The notes under the pieces: generated by a model | Database searches by the model: none | Seen by the model: the letters and a program-made list of their open reading frames with translations, nothing else | What the model was told of the DNA's origin: nothing | Program-made: the position numbers and the translations under genes | NCBI GenBank assembly: GCA_963693085.1 | Contig: OY856412.1 | Span: forward strand, 1,126,619,744-1,126,683,743 | Length of the DNA stretch: 64,000 nt | Source of the DNA: Alisma plantago-aquatica | Taxonomy: Eukaryota > Streptophyta > Magnoliopsida > Alismatales > Alismataceae | Reading direction: 5' to 3' | Part shown: positions 55,384 to 64,000 of the stretch, piece by piece | Position numbering within the stretch: the first letter of the stretch is position 1 | Layout: each line of letters opens with the position of its first letter

Positions 55384-58259
55384 TGTCACAACCTCCATAA
55401 CATACACAATCCAAGCATAACGGAAGAATTTTCTTACATACAAGATCATGACAAAATTGTGACCAAGTATCATTAATCAGCAAGGTCCATAGAAATTTAA
55501 AGCATCCACTTGTAGTGTCTTAATACATGCATAATAGGAAGAAAATATTATGTCCAACATCCTAAAACATGAATGAAAATCCTAACATAGCGTGAATGTA
55601 AAGATAAACTAGAGGAACACTCTAGAATGGCACCCAACCAAGGTAGGATCTGAAAGCTTCATGAACTGCACCTCTTGCTACTTCTGATGTTGTTGGTGTT
55701 GTCCTCCACCTATGTGAATCCACACATAGCCATGAAATTGACAAAACTATTGTAAGTGGTTGGGTTCGATAAGAGTAAATGAACATAACTGAATTGATCT
55801 TAAAGCTTTTATGAACTTGCATTAACATTAAACATGACTTAATGATACATTCTTAACTTGATTAAACCTTCTTATTAGGGCACCTACTCAATGAACCATA
55901 AACGTACCGAACACATTGAAAGGGAACAATCATCTGAACGCACTGAAAGTAAATAGGAACATAACGTACCAAACACACTGAAAGTGAACAGGATTGGGCT
56001 TGAACCCAATAAAATGAAGGGTCTCATAATGCACCAACCTTCCAAAAAAATGTTAATGAGTATGGCCTAATTATATGTTCTTTATCTAATCTGATATGAT
56101 CTTATCTTACATAGGGTTTTCACCCACGATCACATTATTTGTCTTAAACATGAAGAGGTATGTTCCTTTAACTGCTCTGATCTTAACATGAATCTTTATG
56201 TAGTAAATCTTGATAAGATATGCATATATAACTACCTCTTAAAACATTTATATGCTCACATGATAACATATATATAATATCAACTTTAAACATGATCAAG
56301 GCAGCAAAACTATATGAATGCAGTAATTAAAACCCAAGGCATGGACCACTTACCTAATTCGGTAGGAACACTCGCTCCTAGGTTCTTGACTTCAGGTCCT
56401 TAGTGTTTTCCTGTCATTATAACCCAAAACCCTAATCATTATCTCATAAAGCCTAATTAGGTTAAGTCAAGAAATCTAAGAAATCAGAGTTAAAATCATG
56501 ACTCAAAACCTAGACTAATGGCTAGATCTCAAAAAACTGATCAAAAATCATACATTACTCAACCCCAAAGAAGCTACCAATACAAAGATATTAAATTTCT
56601 AAGATGGACCAACCGGGACTTAGATAAATCCAATTAGCATCCTCTAGTCTCAGAAAAGCAAAAAAATAGAAAGATGACTTCACCCTTGGATACGATCATG
56701 AACCATAGGTGTGACATGGGACATCATTGTAAATTGACTTTATCAAGACATACACTAGAAATATCACCCTAGGGCCTAAGTCGCAGTAACCAAAATGTGA
56801 CACATCAAAATAATGTCTCATCACCTTCCTTTCACCCCCAACCCCGACTCCAAATCCCATGCCATCACCCAAGGCATGAGGTACTCCTCCCAGGAACCAG
56901 GCTTCTCATCCAGAGTGAGCAAGATGTCCAGGTCCCCGCAACCACGTCTGTCGTGCGGCTCTGATGACCACGACACCCTTATGAGAAACAAGATGCCCCA
57001 CCGGCCATCTCCCCCAAAACAATAAAATCAGCCAGAAATAGAGCTTGAGAGTTTGGGATTGACAGCGACAACAGAGTGGAAAACTCCTTTAAAAAGATGT
57101 GCCATTGTCTTTTCCATTACCCGTCGAAGGTGGAAGCGAAAAAAACCAACTAAAACGCTACTATAGTGGCTTGGTTCATATTGTCATCGTTGTCAATGAT
57201 CGGGTTTGTCAACCCGATACTTGGTCACACCAGGCAACCAACCAAAAATGTGTACAAGAAATCTAGCAATCAGGGAAACTCATTGCAAAATGAATTGAGC
57301 AAATTTGTCTGGGGCTGGGCGCACCAGTCCGTCGTCGCTGTAGTAGAAGATGGACTCTATGAAGGGGATCCATGAAGGCTTGACCCAAATTGGTGATGTG
57401 AGAATCCTACACGACCGCTGGAGATGCTCCTAGGGACTTTAGGCACTATCGTGAAGCAAAACCCTATCGTCTGCTATGTTCGCTGCAGAAGCAGGAAGGA
57501 GGCGGATTGGGTATTTTGTGATGAGAGTAGATCGGGGTTAGCTACCATGTATATATAAGTTTAGATTGGTGTCTTGTAACTATTAGGATCAAAATCCTCG
57601 ATCAATTAACTCTAGAAAATGAGAAAACCCAGAGATTCTTGAGGGAGTTGGATTGCTTAGAGTCCCAGCTGGGGCGAGATCTAGGAGACAACCTGCTTGC
57701 CCTTAGATCCTCATCCAACGGTGGCCAGTGATATGTGCATAAGTGAGATGAAGAGAGGGGCGTGTGATACGTCTATTACATCAGTATTTTGGTTGAAAAT
57801 GTGAATATGTCCACGTGATATTGCATAAATTCACAATCTTAGGAAATCAATCTGATCAAAGCAAAAATCAAGGGTATATATGTCCTAACTATATAGAAAT
57901 CCCAAAAAATCATTTAAGGGGTCAAAGAAGGTCAAAAAGCTTCCAAATTTTAACCATGGCTTCCCATTAACCTTTAGAACATTATTATGTGCTGAAATTT
58001 CCTAATTTCTCAACAGGAAGCCCTAAGTAATTCAATTAGGTTTAGATCCTCATAAAATCCTATTAAATCATAGGAATAGCATTATCTTTCCAATTAGGAA
58101 ATGATGTTTAATCCACCATTCACTTTTTAACATAATTTCATTGCATTAGTTATTATACACTAGAGAGGCATAAATAACATCTCAAGGTATTTTGAACCAG
58201 TAAAGGAGAAAATTTTGTAATTCTTGGAATTACATTCCTAATAAAATGAGGATGTGACA
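55384..58259 (-). repeat. CHR-3 3' LTR
   Basis: It is 2876 bp on the plus strand from TGTCACAACCTCCATAAC to AAAATGAGGATGTGACA. The first 1.1 kb pairs with 62870-64000. A TATA-like site lies at 57547-57560. The plus-strand frames of 69-70 codons inside (56813-57025, 57166-57375) are LTR sequence and match no protein. Confidence 0.93.
57547..57560 (-). promoter_or_regulatory. Possible TATA box of the CHR-3 LTR
   Basis: On the element strand it reads ACTTATATATACAT, about 0.7 kb into the LTR. It is the clearest TATA motif there. Confidence 0.5.
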
Positions 58260-58275
58260 ATCCTCCCCTCCTTAT
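58260..58275 (-). promoter_or_regulatory. CHR-3 polypurine tract
   Basis: On the element strand it reads ATAAGGAGGGGAGGAT, immediately before the 3' LTR start. Confidence 0.9.
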
Positions 58276-58289
58276 AAAAGTTTCATCCT

Positions 58290-58450
58290 CGAAACTTCAG
58301 GGGTCGAAAAGCTCAGGGTATTTCTTTATCATTTCATCACTAAGTTGCCAAGTAGCTTCTTTAAGATTATGATTCCTCCATAAAACTTTAACTAGAACAA
58401 TATCCATGTTCTTCAACCTCTTGGTATGAGCATCTAGAATCCTCAAGGGC
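58290..58450 (-). pseudogene. CHR-3 chromodomain
   Basis: The minus strand after the integrase C-terminus reads LRILDAHTKRLKNMDIVLVK, then VLWRNHNLKEATWQ and a KKYPELF end. This is the chromodomain of chromoviruses, which targets integration to heterochromatin through histone marks. Its V-K-V-L-W-R-N-H and E-A-T-W landmarks are intact. It is followed by a stop and the polypurine tract. It is open over this stretch but belongs to a polyprotein broken upstream. Confidence 0.88.
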
Positions 58451-59480
58451 AACTCTTCATAGGAAAGGTCATCCCTGATCTCAATAGGCTCATGAATTAG
58501 AACATGAGATATATCCTTGATTTATAACCTCAATAAGGAAGCATGAAATACATTATGTATTTGTTCATAGTTTGGTGGTAGTGCTAACCTATAAGCACTC
58601 TCCCCCCACCCTATCGAGGATCTCAAAAGGACCAATATAATGAGGGCTAAGATTTCCCTTAATATTAGATCTAGAAATAGATTTGATGGGTTTGACTTTC
58701 AAGAAAACATGATCACCCACCTTGAACTCTTTGTCAGACCTATGAGCATCAGCATACTTCTTTTGTCAGTCTTGTGCAATCTTCATCCTCTTTCTAATAA
58801 GATCAACTTGGTCTGCATAGAACTGCAACTCATCACTTTGAATCAAAATTCTTTCACCAACCTCACTCCAGAGAAAAGGTGACCTGCATGGCCTACCATA
58901 AAGAGCTTCATATGGTGTCATGCCTATACTGCTGTGAAAATTATTATTATAAGCAAACTCAAACAGAGGCAGAAACTTTAACCAAGATCCTCCCCAATCA
59001 AGCATACATGCTCTAAGCTTGTCTTCTAAAGTTTGAATGGTCCTTTTAGACTATCCATTCATTTGAGGGTGATAAGCATTACTGAAATGAAATCGAGTTC
59101 CTAACTCATTCTGAACTTGTTTCCACAACTTAAAAGTAAATCTTGGGTCCCTGACTGAAAAAATAGAAAGGGGGACACCATGAAGACGTACTATCTCCTG
59201 AATATACAAATTAACCATCTCAGGGACAATATAAGTGGTTTTATAAGCTAGTAAGTGTGCACTTTTTATCAGACGATCAACTACCACCCATATTACATCA
59301 TGCTCTTTCTTCATCTTGGGCAACCCGATAACACAATCCATGGTTATCTTCTCCCACTTCCACTCAGGAATGTCAAGTGTTTGAAGGAGACCACTAGGCC
59401 TATGAAGTTCATCCTTCACTTACTGACATGTCAGGCATCTGGAGACAAAAGTAGCTATGGCTTTCTTCATATCTTCCCAC
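58450..59480 (-). pseudogene. CHR-3 integrase, inactivated
   Basis: The zinc-binding end lies near 59480-59425 (FVSRCLTCQ, then a stop). The core runs 59419-59051: EWKWEKITMDCVIGLPKMKK, VIWVVVDRLIKSAHLL, YIQEIVRLHGVPLSIFSVRD, HFSNAYHPQMNG. The second catalytic Asp, expected in S-D-R-D, is Val. The catalytic Glu region after YHPQ carries a stop and Lys where Glu is expected. 59005-58766 continues RACMLDWGGSWLKFLPLFEF, SIGMTPYEALYGRPCRSP. The C-terminal SH3-like part (LSPHYIGPFEILDRVGG, IHNVFHASLLRL) ends near 58500. There are several stops. Confidence 0.92.
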
Positions 59481-59489
59481 CAGAAGGAT

Positions 59490-60280
59490 TTCTTTAGATC
59501 TTGTTACATCTTTGTAAAGCACAGATGAATAGTGTACTTAGTGTCATGGGCCTCAAAGAGAATCTTCTATCTTAGATCATCAGAAGGTATACATAATCTA
59601 CCATTCATATTAATCTCACCATCATTACCCTTTGAGATTCTAGTACTGACTCTCTCGAGAAGCTCTAACATATGTGGATATTCGGGGCTACATTGTTGTG
59701 CACTATGTATATCCGAAGTCCAATATGGCTTGATCATGATACGTTCCAACTTCAACATGACCTCAGCAAGCAACGGTCTCCACTCTATCAGATCATTAAT
59801 CATCCTCCATTCCTCAATCAAGATAGAAGCACAACTAGCATCCCTTTTTTTACTCAGAGCGTCAGCCACTACATTGGATTTTCCTTGATGATCGGTGATA
59901 GAGAAATCATAGTCCTTGATGAACTCGAGCCACTTGTGTTGACTCATATTTAGGCCCTTCTGTGTTAGGATATATTTAAGGCTCTTATGATTAGAGAACA
60001 CCTCAAACTGTGTGCCATATAGGTAATGCCTCCATATCTTGAGTGCATAAACAATAGCAGCAAGCTCTAGGTCATGCGTTGGATAGTTCTCTTCATGTAA
60101 TTTGAGTTGTCAAGAAGCATAGGAGATAACTTTGTCGTTCTTCATGAGTACACAACCCAAACCATGCTTTGAGACATCAATATAAATTACAAATCCATGA
60201 TCATTAGATGGAAGAACTAGTACCGGAGCAGATGTCAACTTATCTTCTAGGATTTGGAAACTATGCTCACAAGCGTCATC
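59490..60280 (-). pseudogene. CHR-3 RNase H domain
   Basis: It reads GFVIYIDVSKHGLGCVL, then SYAS, stop, [20 protein letters not shown] (about 60200-60080), then [40 protein letters not shown] and [10 protein letters not shown] at 60001-59860. The usual Thr/Thr-Asp-His-Lys-Ser motif has Asn for Asp (SNHKS). The frame continues to 59567 through the RNase H-integrase linker. One stop interrupts the first half. Confidence 0.9.
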
Positions 60281-61080
60281 CTAGACAAACTTATAGTCCT
60301 TCCTGGTCAAATGAGTAAGAGGTCTTTCTATGATGGAAAAGTCTTGAATGAAACACATGTGGTAACCTGCTAGATCGAGGAAACTATGAATATATGTAGG
60401 AGTTTTTAAGATAGAGAAGTTCTTGACTGACTCCACCTTAGCTGGATCAACTACCATGTGCTCATCTGAGATGATATGCCCCAGAAACATGACTTCTCTA
60501 AGCCAGAAGTCACAATTAGACAACTTAGCATATAACGGATGCGTCCTAAGCATATCTAGAGTAATAAAAAGGTGTTCTTCATGGATAAGGTCATTTTCAG
60601 AATAGATCAGAATATCATCAATGAACACAATGATGAAAGAATCAAGAAATTGATGAAATACCATGTTCATAAGATACACAAAGATAGCAGGGGAATTAGT
60701 AAGGCCAAACAATATCACTAAGAATTCATAATGCCCATATCTAGTATGGAAATTTGTCTTCTCAATATCAAAACTCCGAATCTTCAATTGATAGTAGCCA
60801 CTCCTCAAATCAATCTTTGAGAAGACCTTAGCAGTTCTTAGTTGGTCAAAAAGATCATCGATCCTGGGCAAATGGTACCTATTCTTGATAGTAAATTCAT
60901 TGAGCATCATATAATTGATGCACATGCATAGCGACCCATCCTTTTTCTTTACCAAAGAGGACAGGAGCACCCCCAAGGGGAAGCACTTGGGTGAATAAAA
61001 CCCAAGTCCAAAAGCTCTTGAATTGCTTCTTAAGTTCAGCTAACTCAGTGGGGGCCATTCTGTAAGGAGACTTAGAGATT
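60281..61080 (-). pseudogene. CHR-3 reverse transcriptase, frameshifted
   Basis: The entry block (PYRMAPTELAELKKQFK) is in the protease frame. A frameshift near 60930-60980 moves the palm to 60976-60281: SLVKKKDGSLCMCINYMMLN, YHLPRIDDLFDQLR, VFSKIDLRSGYYQLKI, TRYGHYEFLVILFGLTNSPA, and the active site IVFIDDILIYS (60602-60632). Both catalytic Asp residues of F-I-D-D are present. The thumb follows (SFLDLAGYHMCFIQDFSII). Length is near normal, so one frameshift and scattered substitutions are the main damage. Confidence 0.93.
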
Positions 61081-61712
61081 GGATAACTACATGGAAGTAA
61101 TTTAATAGAGAATTCCAATTCTCTATCAGGAGGGAGACCAGGCAAGTCCTCGGAGAAAGCATTAGGAAACTCCCTCACTACAGGAATATCTAAAATATGT
61201 TTCTCATGTTCAACTAACAAGGATACCAAAAACACGACATGACCCTTCCTCCTCAACTTCTCCACATGTACACAAGAAATGAAGAGACTCTTCATGTCGC
61301 TTCTCCTACCTTTAACAACAAAGGGATCCTTCCTAGGATGTGTAAATAAAACCAGCTTCCTTCTACAGTCAAGAAGAACATAGTGCTCATGAAGACAACT
61401 CACTCCCAGGATAACATCAAAGGATTTCATATCTACTACCATAAGGTCTGTAAGAAAAACCCTTCCCTCAACTAATAAGTGAACCTTAGATATCATACTA
61501 CCATGTTCAAGTATATGTCTACTAGGGGTTATGATGTTCAAATCATAACCTAGGTTCTCAATAGGTAAACTAAGCATATAAACAAGTGCATATGAAACAA
61601 AGGCATGTGATGCACCAGAATCATATAGGACTGTAAAACTATAATCATGAACAAAAGTAGTACCTTCTATGACATGATCTGGCTTGCCATCCTCTGCCTC
61701 CATCATGAACAT
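61080..61712 (-). pseudogene. CHR-3 protease
   Basis: This is an aspartic protease with its catalytic Asp-Ser-Gly intact (VLYDSGASHAFVSYALVYML, 61575-61635). Then come LLVEGRVFLTDLMVVDMKSF, DVILGVSCLHEHYVLLDC and the RT leader (DIPVVREFPNAFSEDLPGLP, PDRELEFSIKLLP). The frame is open from about 61712 down into the RT entry, the best-preserved coding stretch of this element. Confidence 0.9.
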
Positions 61713-62777
61713 GTAAGCATGTCTTTTCTCCCTAGGAGCATCAGCTGTAGTACCCTTTCCATAATAGCCTCCTTGTTGAAGGAACTTGGGACAATCCCTC
61801 TTGATATGACCTAGCTCCCCATAAAAGTAACAGACTCCCTGTCCAAGCCTATATTTCCCGCCATGATGCTTGTGACACTGAGGAAACTTGGGTTGACCAT
61901 TGTTGTTGTTCTTGTTATTGTACGGAGTGGGTCCACCTTATGGTGCATTCCTTTTCTTGTCTTACTGCTTGCGGTTGTGGCTCTAGTAATGATTATTGTT
62001 CTTCTGTTGGTAGTTATGTTGGTGATGATGTTGTTCACCATTGTGGTTCTTCTTCCCAGCCCTACCTAAGTGATCCTGAAGCTCTAGGGCAGCATCAAGG
62101 GCCTCTTGCATTGTCTTGTGGCCTTGTCCAAAAAGTGAGTAGTAGAGATCCTCCTTCACACCTTGTATGAAATTATTTGCTTGCTTCAACTTAGTCATCT
62201 TAGCTCTGTACTTCTGAACAACATGAAACATCATGGCATACCGAGTGACTATCATATCACCACATTGTTGTAAATAGATGAACTATGCCTCCTTCTTGTC
62301 CATCATTGCTTCTAACACATATTGACTCTTGAAAACTTCCACAAACTTCTTTCATGTGAGGAACACATTATCTAGATCTCTGGAATCATGAAAGTTTTCC
62401 CACCAAACACGAGTTGGGCCTCTAAGCATGTGTGTCTCGAACCTGATGCAAGACTCCTCAGAACAGTACAAGTCATGAAACCAATGCTCTAGGTTGTGGA
62501 TCCTGGCCTCAAACTTTCCTACAACATCCAGCTCTTCCTCTCTGGCGAACGTCTCTGGCTTCAGCTTGAGGAAGTCTATCAAGGTGACTTCATCTCTCCT
62601 CTGGCAACGGCCTCCATCTCTTCCTCCCATTGCATCGGCCAAGGCTATGACCAATACATTGTATGAGAGGGGAGGGTCTTCTCCATGCAGATTCTCTTTG
62701 TGCTCAGAGTGCTGATCACTCTCTCCATCAGAGTGTGGGGGCAACTTGTCATGCTCAGGGTGATGCTTACGGGCCAT
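61713..62777 (-). pseudogene. CHR-3 gag, frameshifted
   Basis: ATG at 62777 (MARKHHPEHDKLPPHSDGES) starts an acidic/His-rich leader. The capsid part follows: IDFLKLKPETFAREEELDVV, RFETHMLRGPTRVWWENF. A stop near 62352 is followed by VTRYAMMFHVVQKYRAKMTK and NNFIQGVKEDLYYSLFGQGH at 62255-61983. An Asn/His-rich stretch leads to a zinc knuckle, CYFYGELGHIKRDCP (about 61790-61833), in which the second Cys is Tyr. The chromovirus order of capsid then CCHC knuckle is preserved. Confidence 0.9.
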
Positions 62778-62853
62778 CTAGAAGAAGGAAAGAGGCGTCC
62801 ATAAGCATGTAGTATAAATTGTAAGATCCTACTATAGAGGCCATTCTAGGTTT

Positions 62854-62865
62854 GCTCTGATACCA
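62854..62865 (-). promoter_or_regulatory. CHR-3 primer binding site, tRNA-Met type
   Basis: The complement of GCTCTGATACCA is TGGTATCAGAGC, four bases inside the 5' LTR. Confidence 0.92.
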
Positions 62866-62869
62866 CTTT

Positions 62870-64000
62870 CGTCACAACCTCCATAACATACACAATACAA
62901 GCATAACGGAAGCATTTTCATACATAGGAGATCATGACAAAATCTTGACATAGTATCATTAATCCAGAAAGGTCCATAGAAATTTAAAGCATCCACCTGT
63001 AGTGTCTTAATACATGCATAATAGGAAGAAAATAATATGTCCAACATCCTAAAACATGAAAGAAAATCCTAACATAGAATGAATGTAAAGATAAACTAGA
63101 GGAACACTCTAGAATGGCACCTTACTAGGGTAGGATCTGAAAGCTTCATGAACTGCACCTCCCACTACTTTTGATGATGCTGGCACTGTCCTCCACCTAT
63201 GTGCATCCACACATAGCCATGAAATCAACAAAACTATTGTAAGTGGTTGGGTTTGATAAGAGTAAATGAACATAACTTAAATGATCTTTAAGATTTATGA
63301 ACTTGCATAAACATTAAATATGACTTAAGGATCCATTCTTAACTTAATTAAACATTCTTATTAGGGAACCTACTCAATGAACCATAAACATACCAAACAC
63401 ACTGATAGTGAACATTCATCTGAACACACTAAAAGTGAACAGGAACATAACATACCGAACACACTGAAAGTGAACAGTCATCTAAACCCATTGAAACAGA
63501 ACAGGATTGGGCCTGAACCCAATAAAATGAAGTGGCTCATAAGGCACCAACCTTCCACAAAAAAACGTTCATGAGTAGGTCCTAATTATATGTTGTTAAT
63601 TTTATCTGATATGATCTTATCTTACATAGGGCTTTCACCCACAATCACATTATTTGTCTTAAACATGAAGAGGTATGTTCCTTTAATTGATCTAATCTTA
63701 ACATGAATATTTACACAGTAAATCTTGATAAGATATGGATACATAACTACCTCTTAAAACATTTAGATGCTCATATGATAACATATATATAATATCAAAT
63801 ATAAGCATGATTAAGGGAGAAAAACTATATGAATGCAGTAATTGAAACTCAAGGCATGGACCACTTACCTAATTCAGTAGGAACACTCACCCCTAGGTTC
63901 TTGACTTCAGGAGATTAGTGTTTTCCTGTCATTATAACCCAAATCCCTAATCATTATATCATAAACCCTAATTAGGTTAAGTCAAGAAATACATGAAACT
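62870..64000 (-). repeat. CHR-3 5' LTR, incomplete at window end
   Basis: It starts (C)GTCACAACCTCCATAACATA; the terminal T seen in the other LTR is C here. It is colinear with 55384 onward to the end of the window, with scattered substitutions and indels. Confidence 0.93.

Larger units (their letters stand above)
55384..64000 (-). mobile_element. CHR-3: chromodomain Ty3/gypsy retrotransposon, cut by window end
   Basis: The 3' LTR (55384-58259) and the first 1131 bp of the 5' LTR (62870-64000) match. Between them, on the minus strand, lie primer site, gag, protease, RT, RNase H, integrase, chromodomain and polypurine tract in standard gypsy order. The chromodomain places it among chromoviruses, and the long LTR (2876 bp) and domain wording fit Tekay/Del. 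Frameshifts and stops break every ORF, and integrase has lost catalytic residues. The right terminus and target duplication lie outside the window. Confidence 0.95.

Noticed and set aside
56813..57375. Two plus-strand ORFs (70 and 69 codons) in a GC-richer patch
   Set aside because: They lie inside the CHR-3 LTR, antisense to the element. No protein resemblance is seen.

Overview
This is plant nuclear DNA, AT-rich and almost entirely made of nested LTR retrotransposons. The evidence is three Cassandra elements (small retrotransposons whose LTRs carry 5S rRNA-like sequence, known from vascular plants), an Athila-type Ty3/gypsy element, several chromovirus-type gypsy elements with initiator-tRNA-Met primer sites, and a Ty1/copia remnant. 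An Au-SINE-like fragment fits an angiosperm. The species cannot be named from sequence. No intact host gene, rRNA gene, tRNA gene or CRISPR array is visible.

Layout. 1-7267: AT-rich spacer or intron-like DNA with two local tandem duplications. 7268-27530: gypsy element CHR-1 (+ strand). It has an LTR of about 3.7 kb, decayed gag and protease, and a few codons of reverse transcriptase (RT). Its LTR is split by Cassandra CAS-1 (minus strand, TSD GTAAC). CAS-1 is split by the 13.7 kb Athila-like ATH-1 (minus strand, 9620-23303, TSD CCAAT). ATH-1 in turn holds a probable solo LTR of a second Athila/Tat-type family (about 13335-15590). 27531-35086: NAU-1, a non-coding LARD-like element with LTRs of about 3.1 kb. 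Its 5' LTR is truncated at a deletion junction with CHR-1, and its 3' LTR holds CAS-2 (TSD AGCTC). 35087-41700: spacer with a diverged minisatellite (about 35540-37860) and a SINE-like fragment. 41929-52691: DEL-2, a complete 10.8 kb element (TSD ACTTC) with well-matched LTRs and a badly decayed chromovirus pol. It split an older copia element whose integrase and RT remnants lie on either side. 54520-55352: CAS-3 (TSD TTTTA). 55384 to the window end: CHR-3, a chromodomain gypsy element on the minus strand, with gag, protease, RT, RNase H, integrase and chromodomain readable but broken.

Function. Every coding region recognised is gag-pol, and every one is interrupted by stops, frameshifts or lost catalytic residues, so nothing here looks autonomous. 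DEL-2 (closely matched LTRs around a dead pol), NAU-1 and the Cassandra elements would need proteins supplied in trans. The strongest findings are the base-exact nested insertions, the two clusters of family-specific palindromes in the Athila-like elements, the DEL-2 decay pattern, and the retained 5S promoter boxes in Cassandra. Percent identities are hand counts over short stretches.
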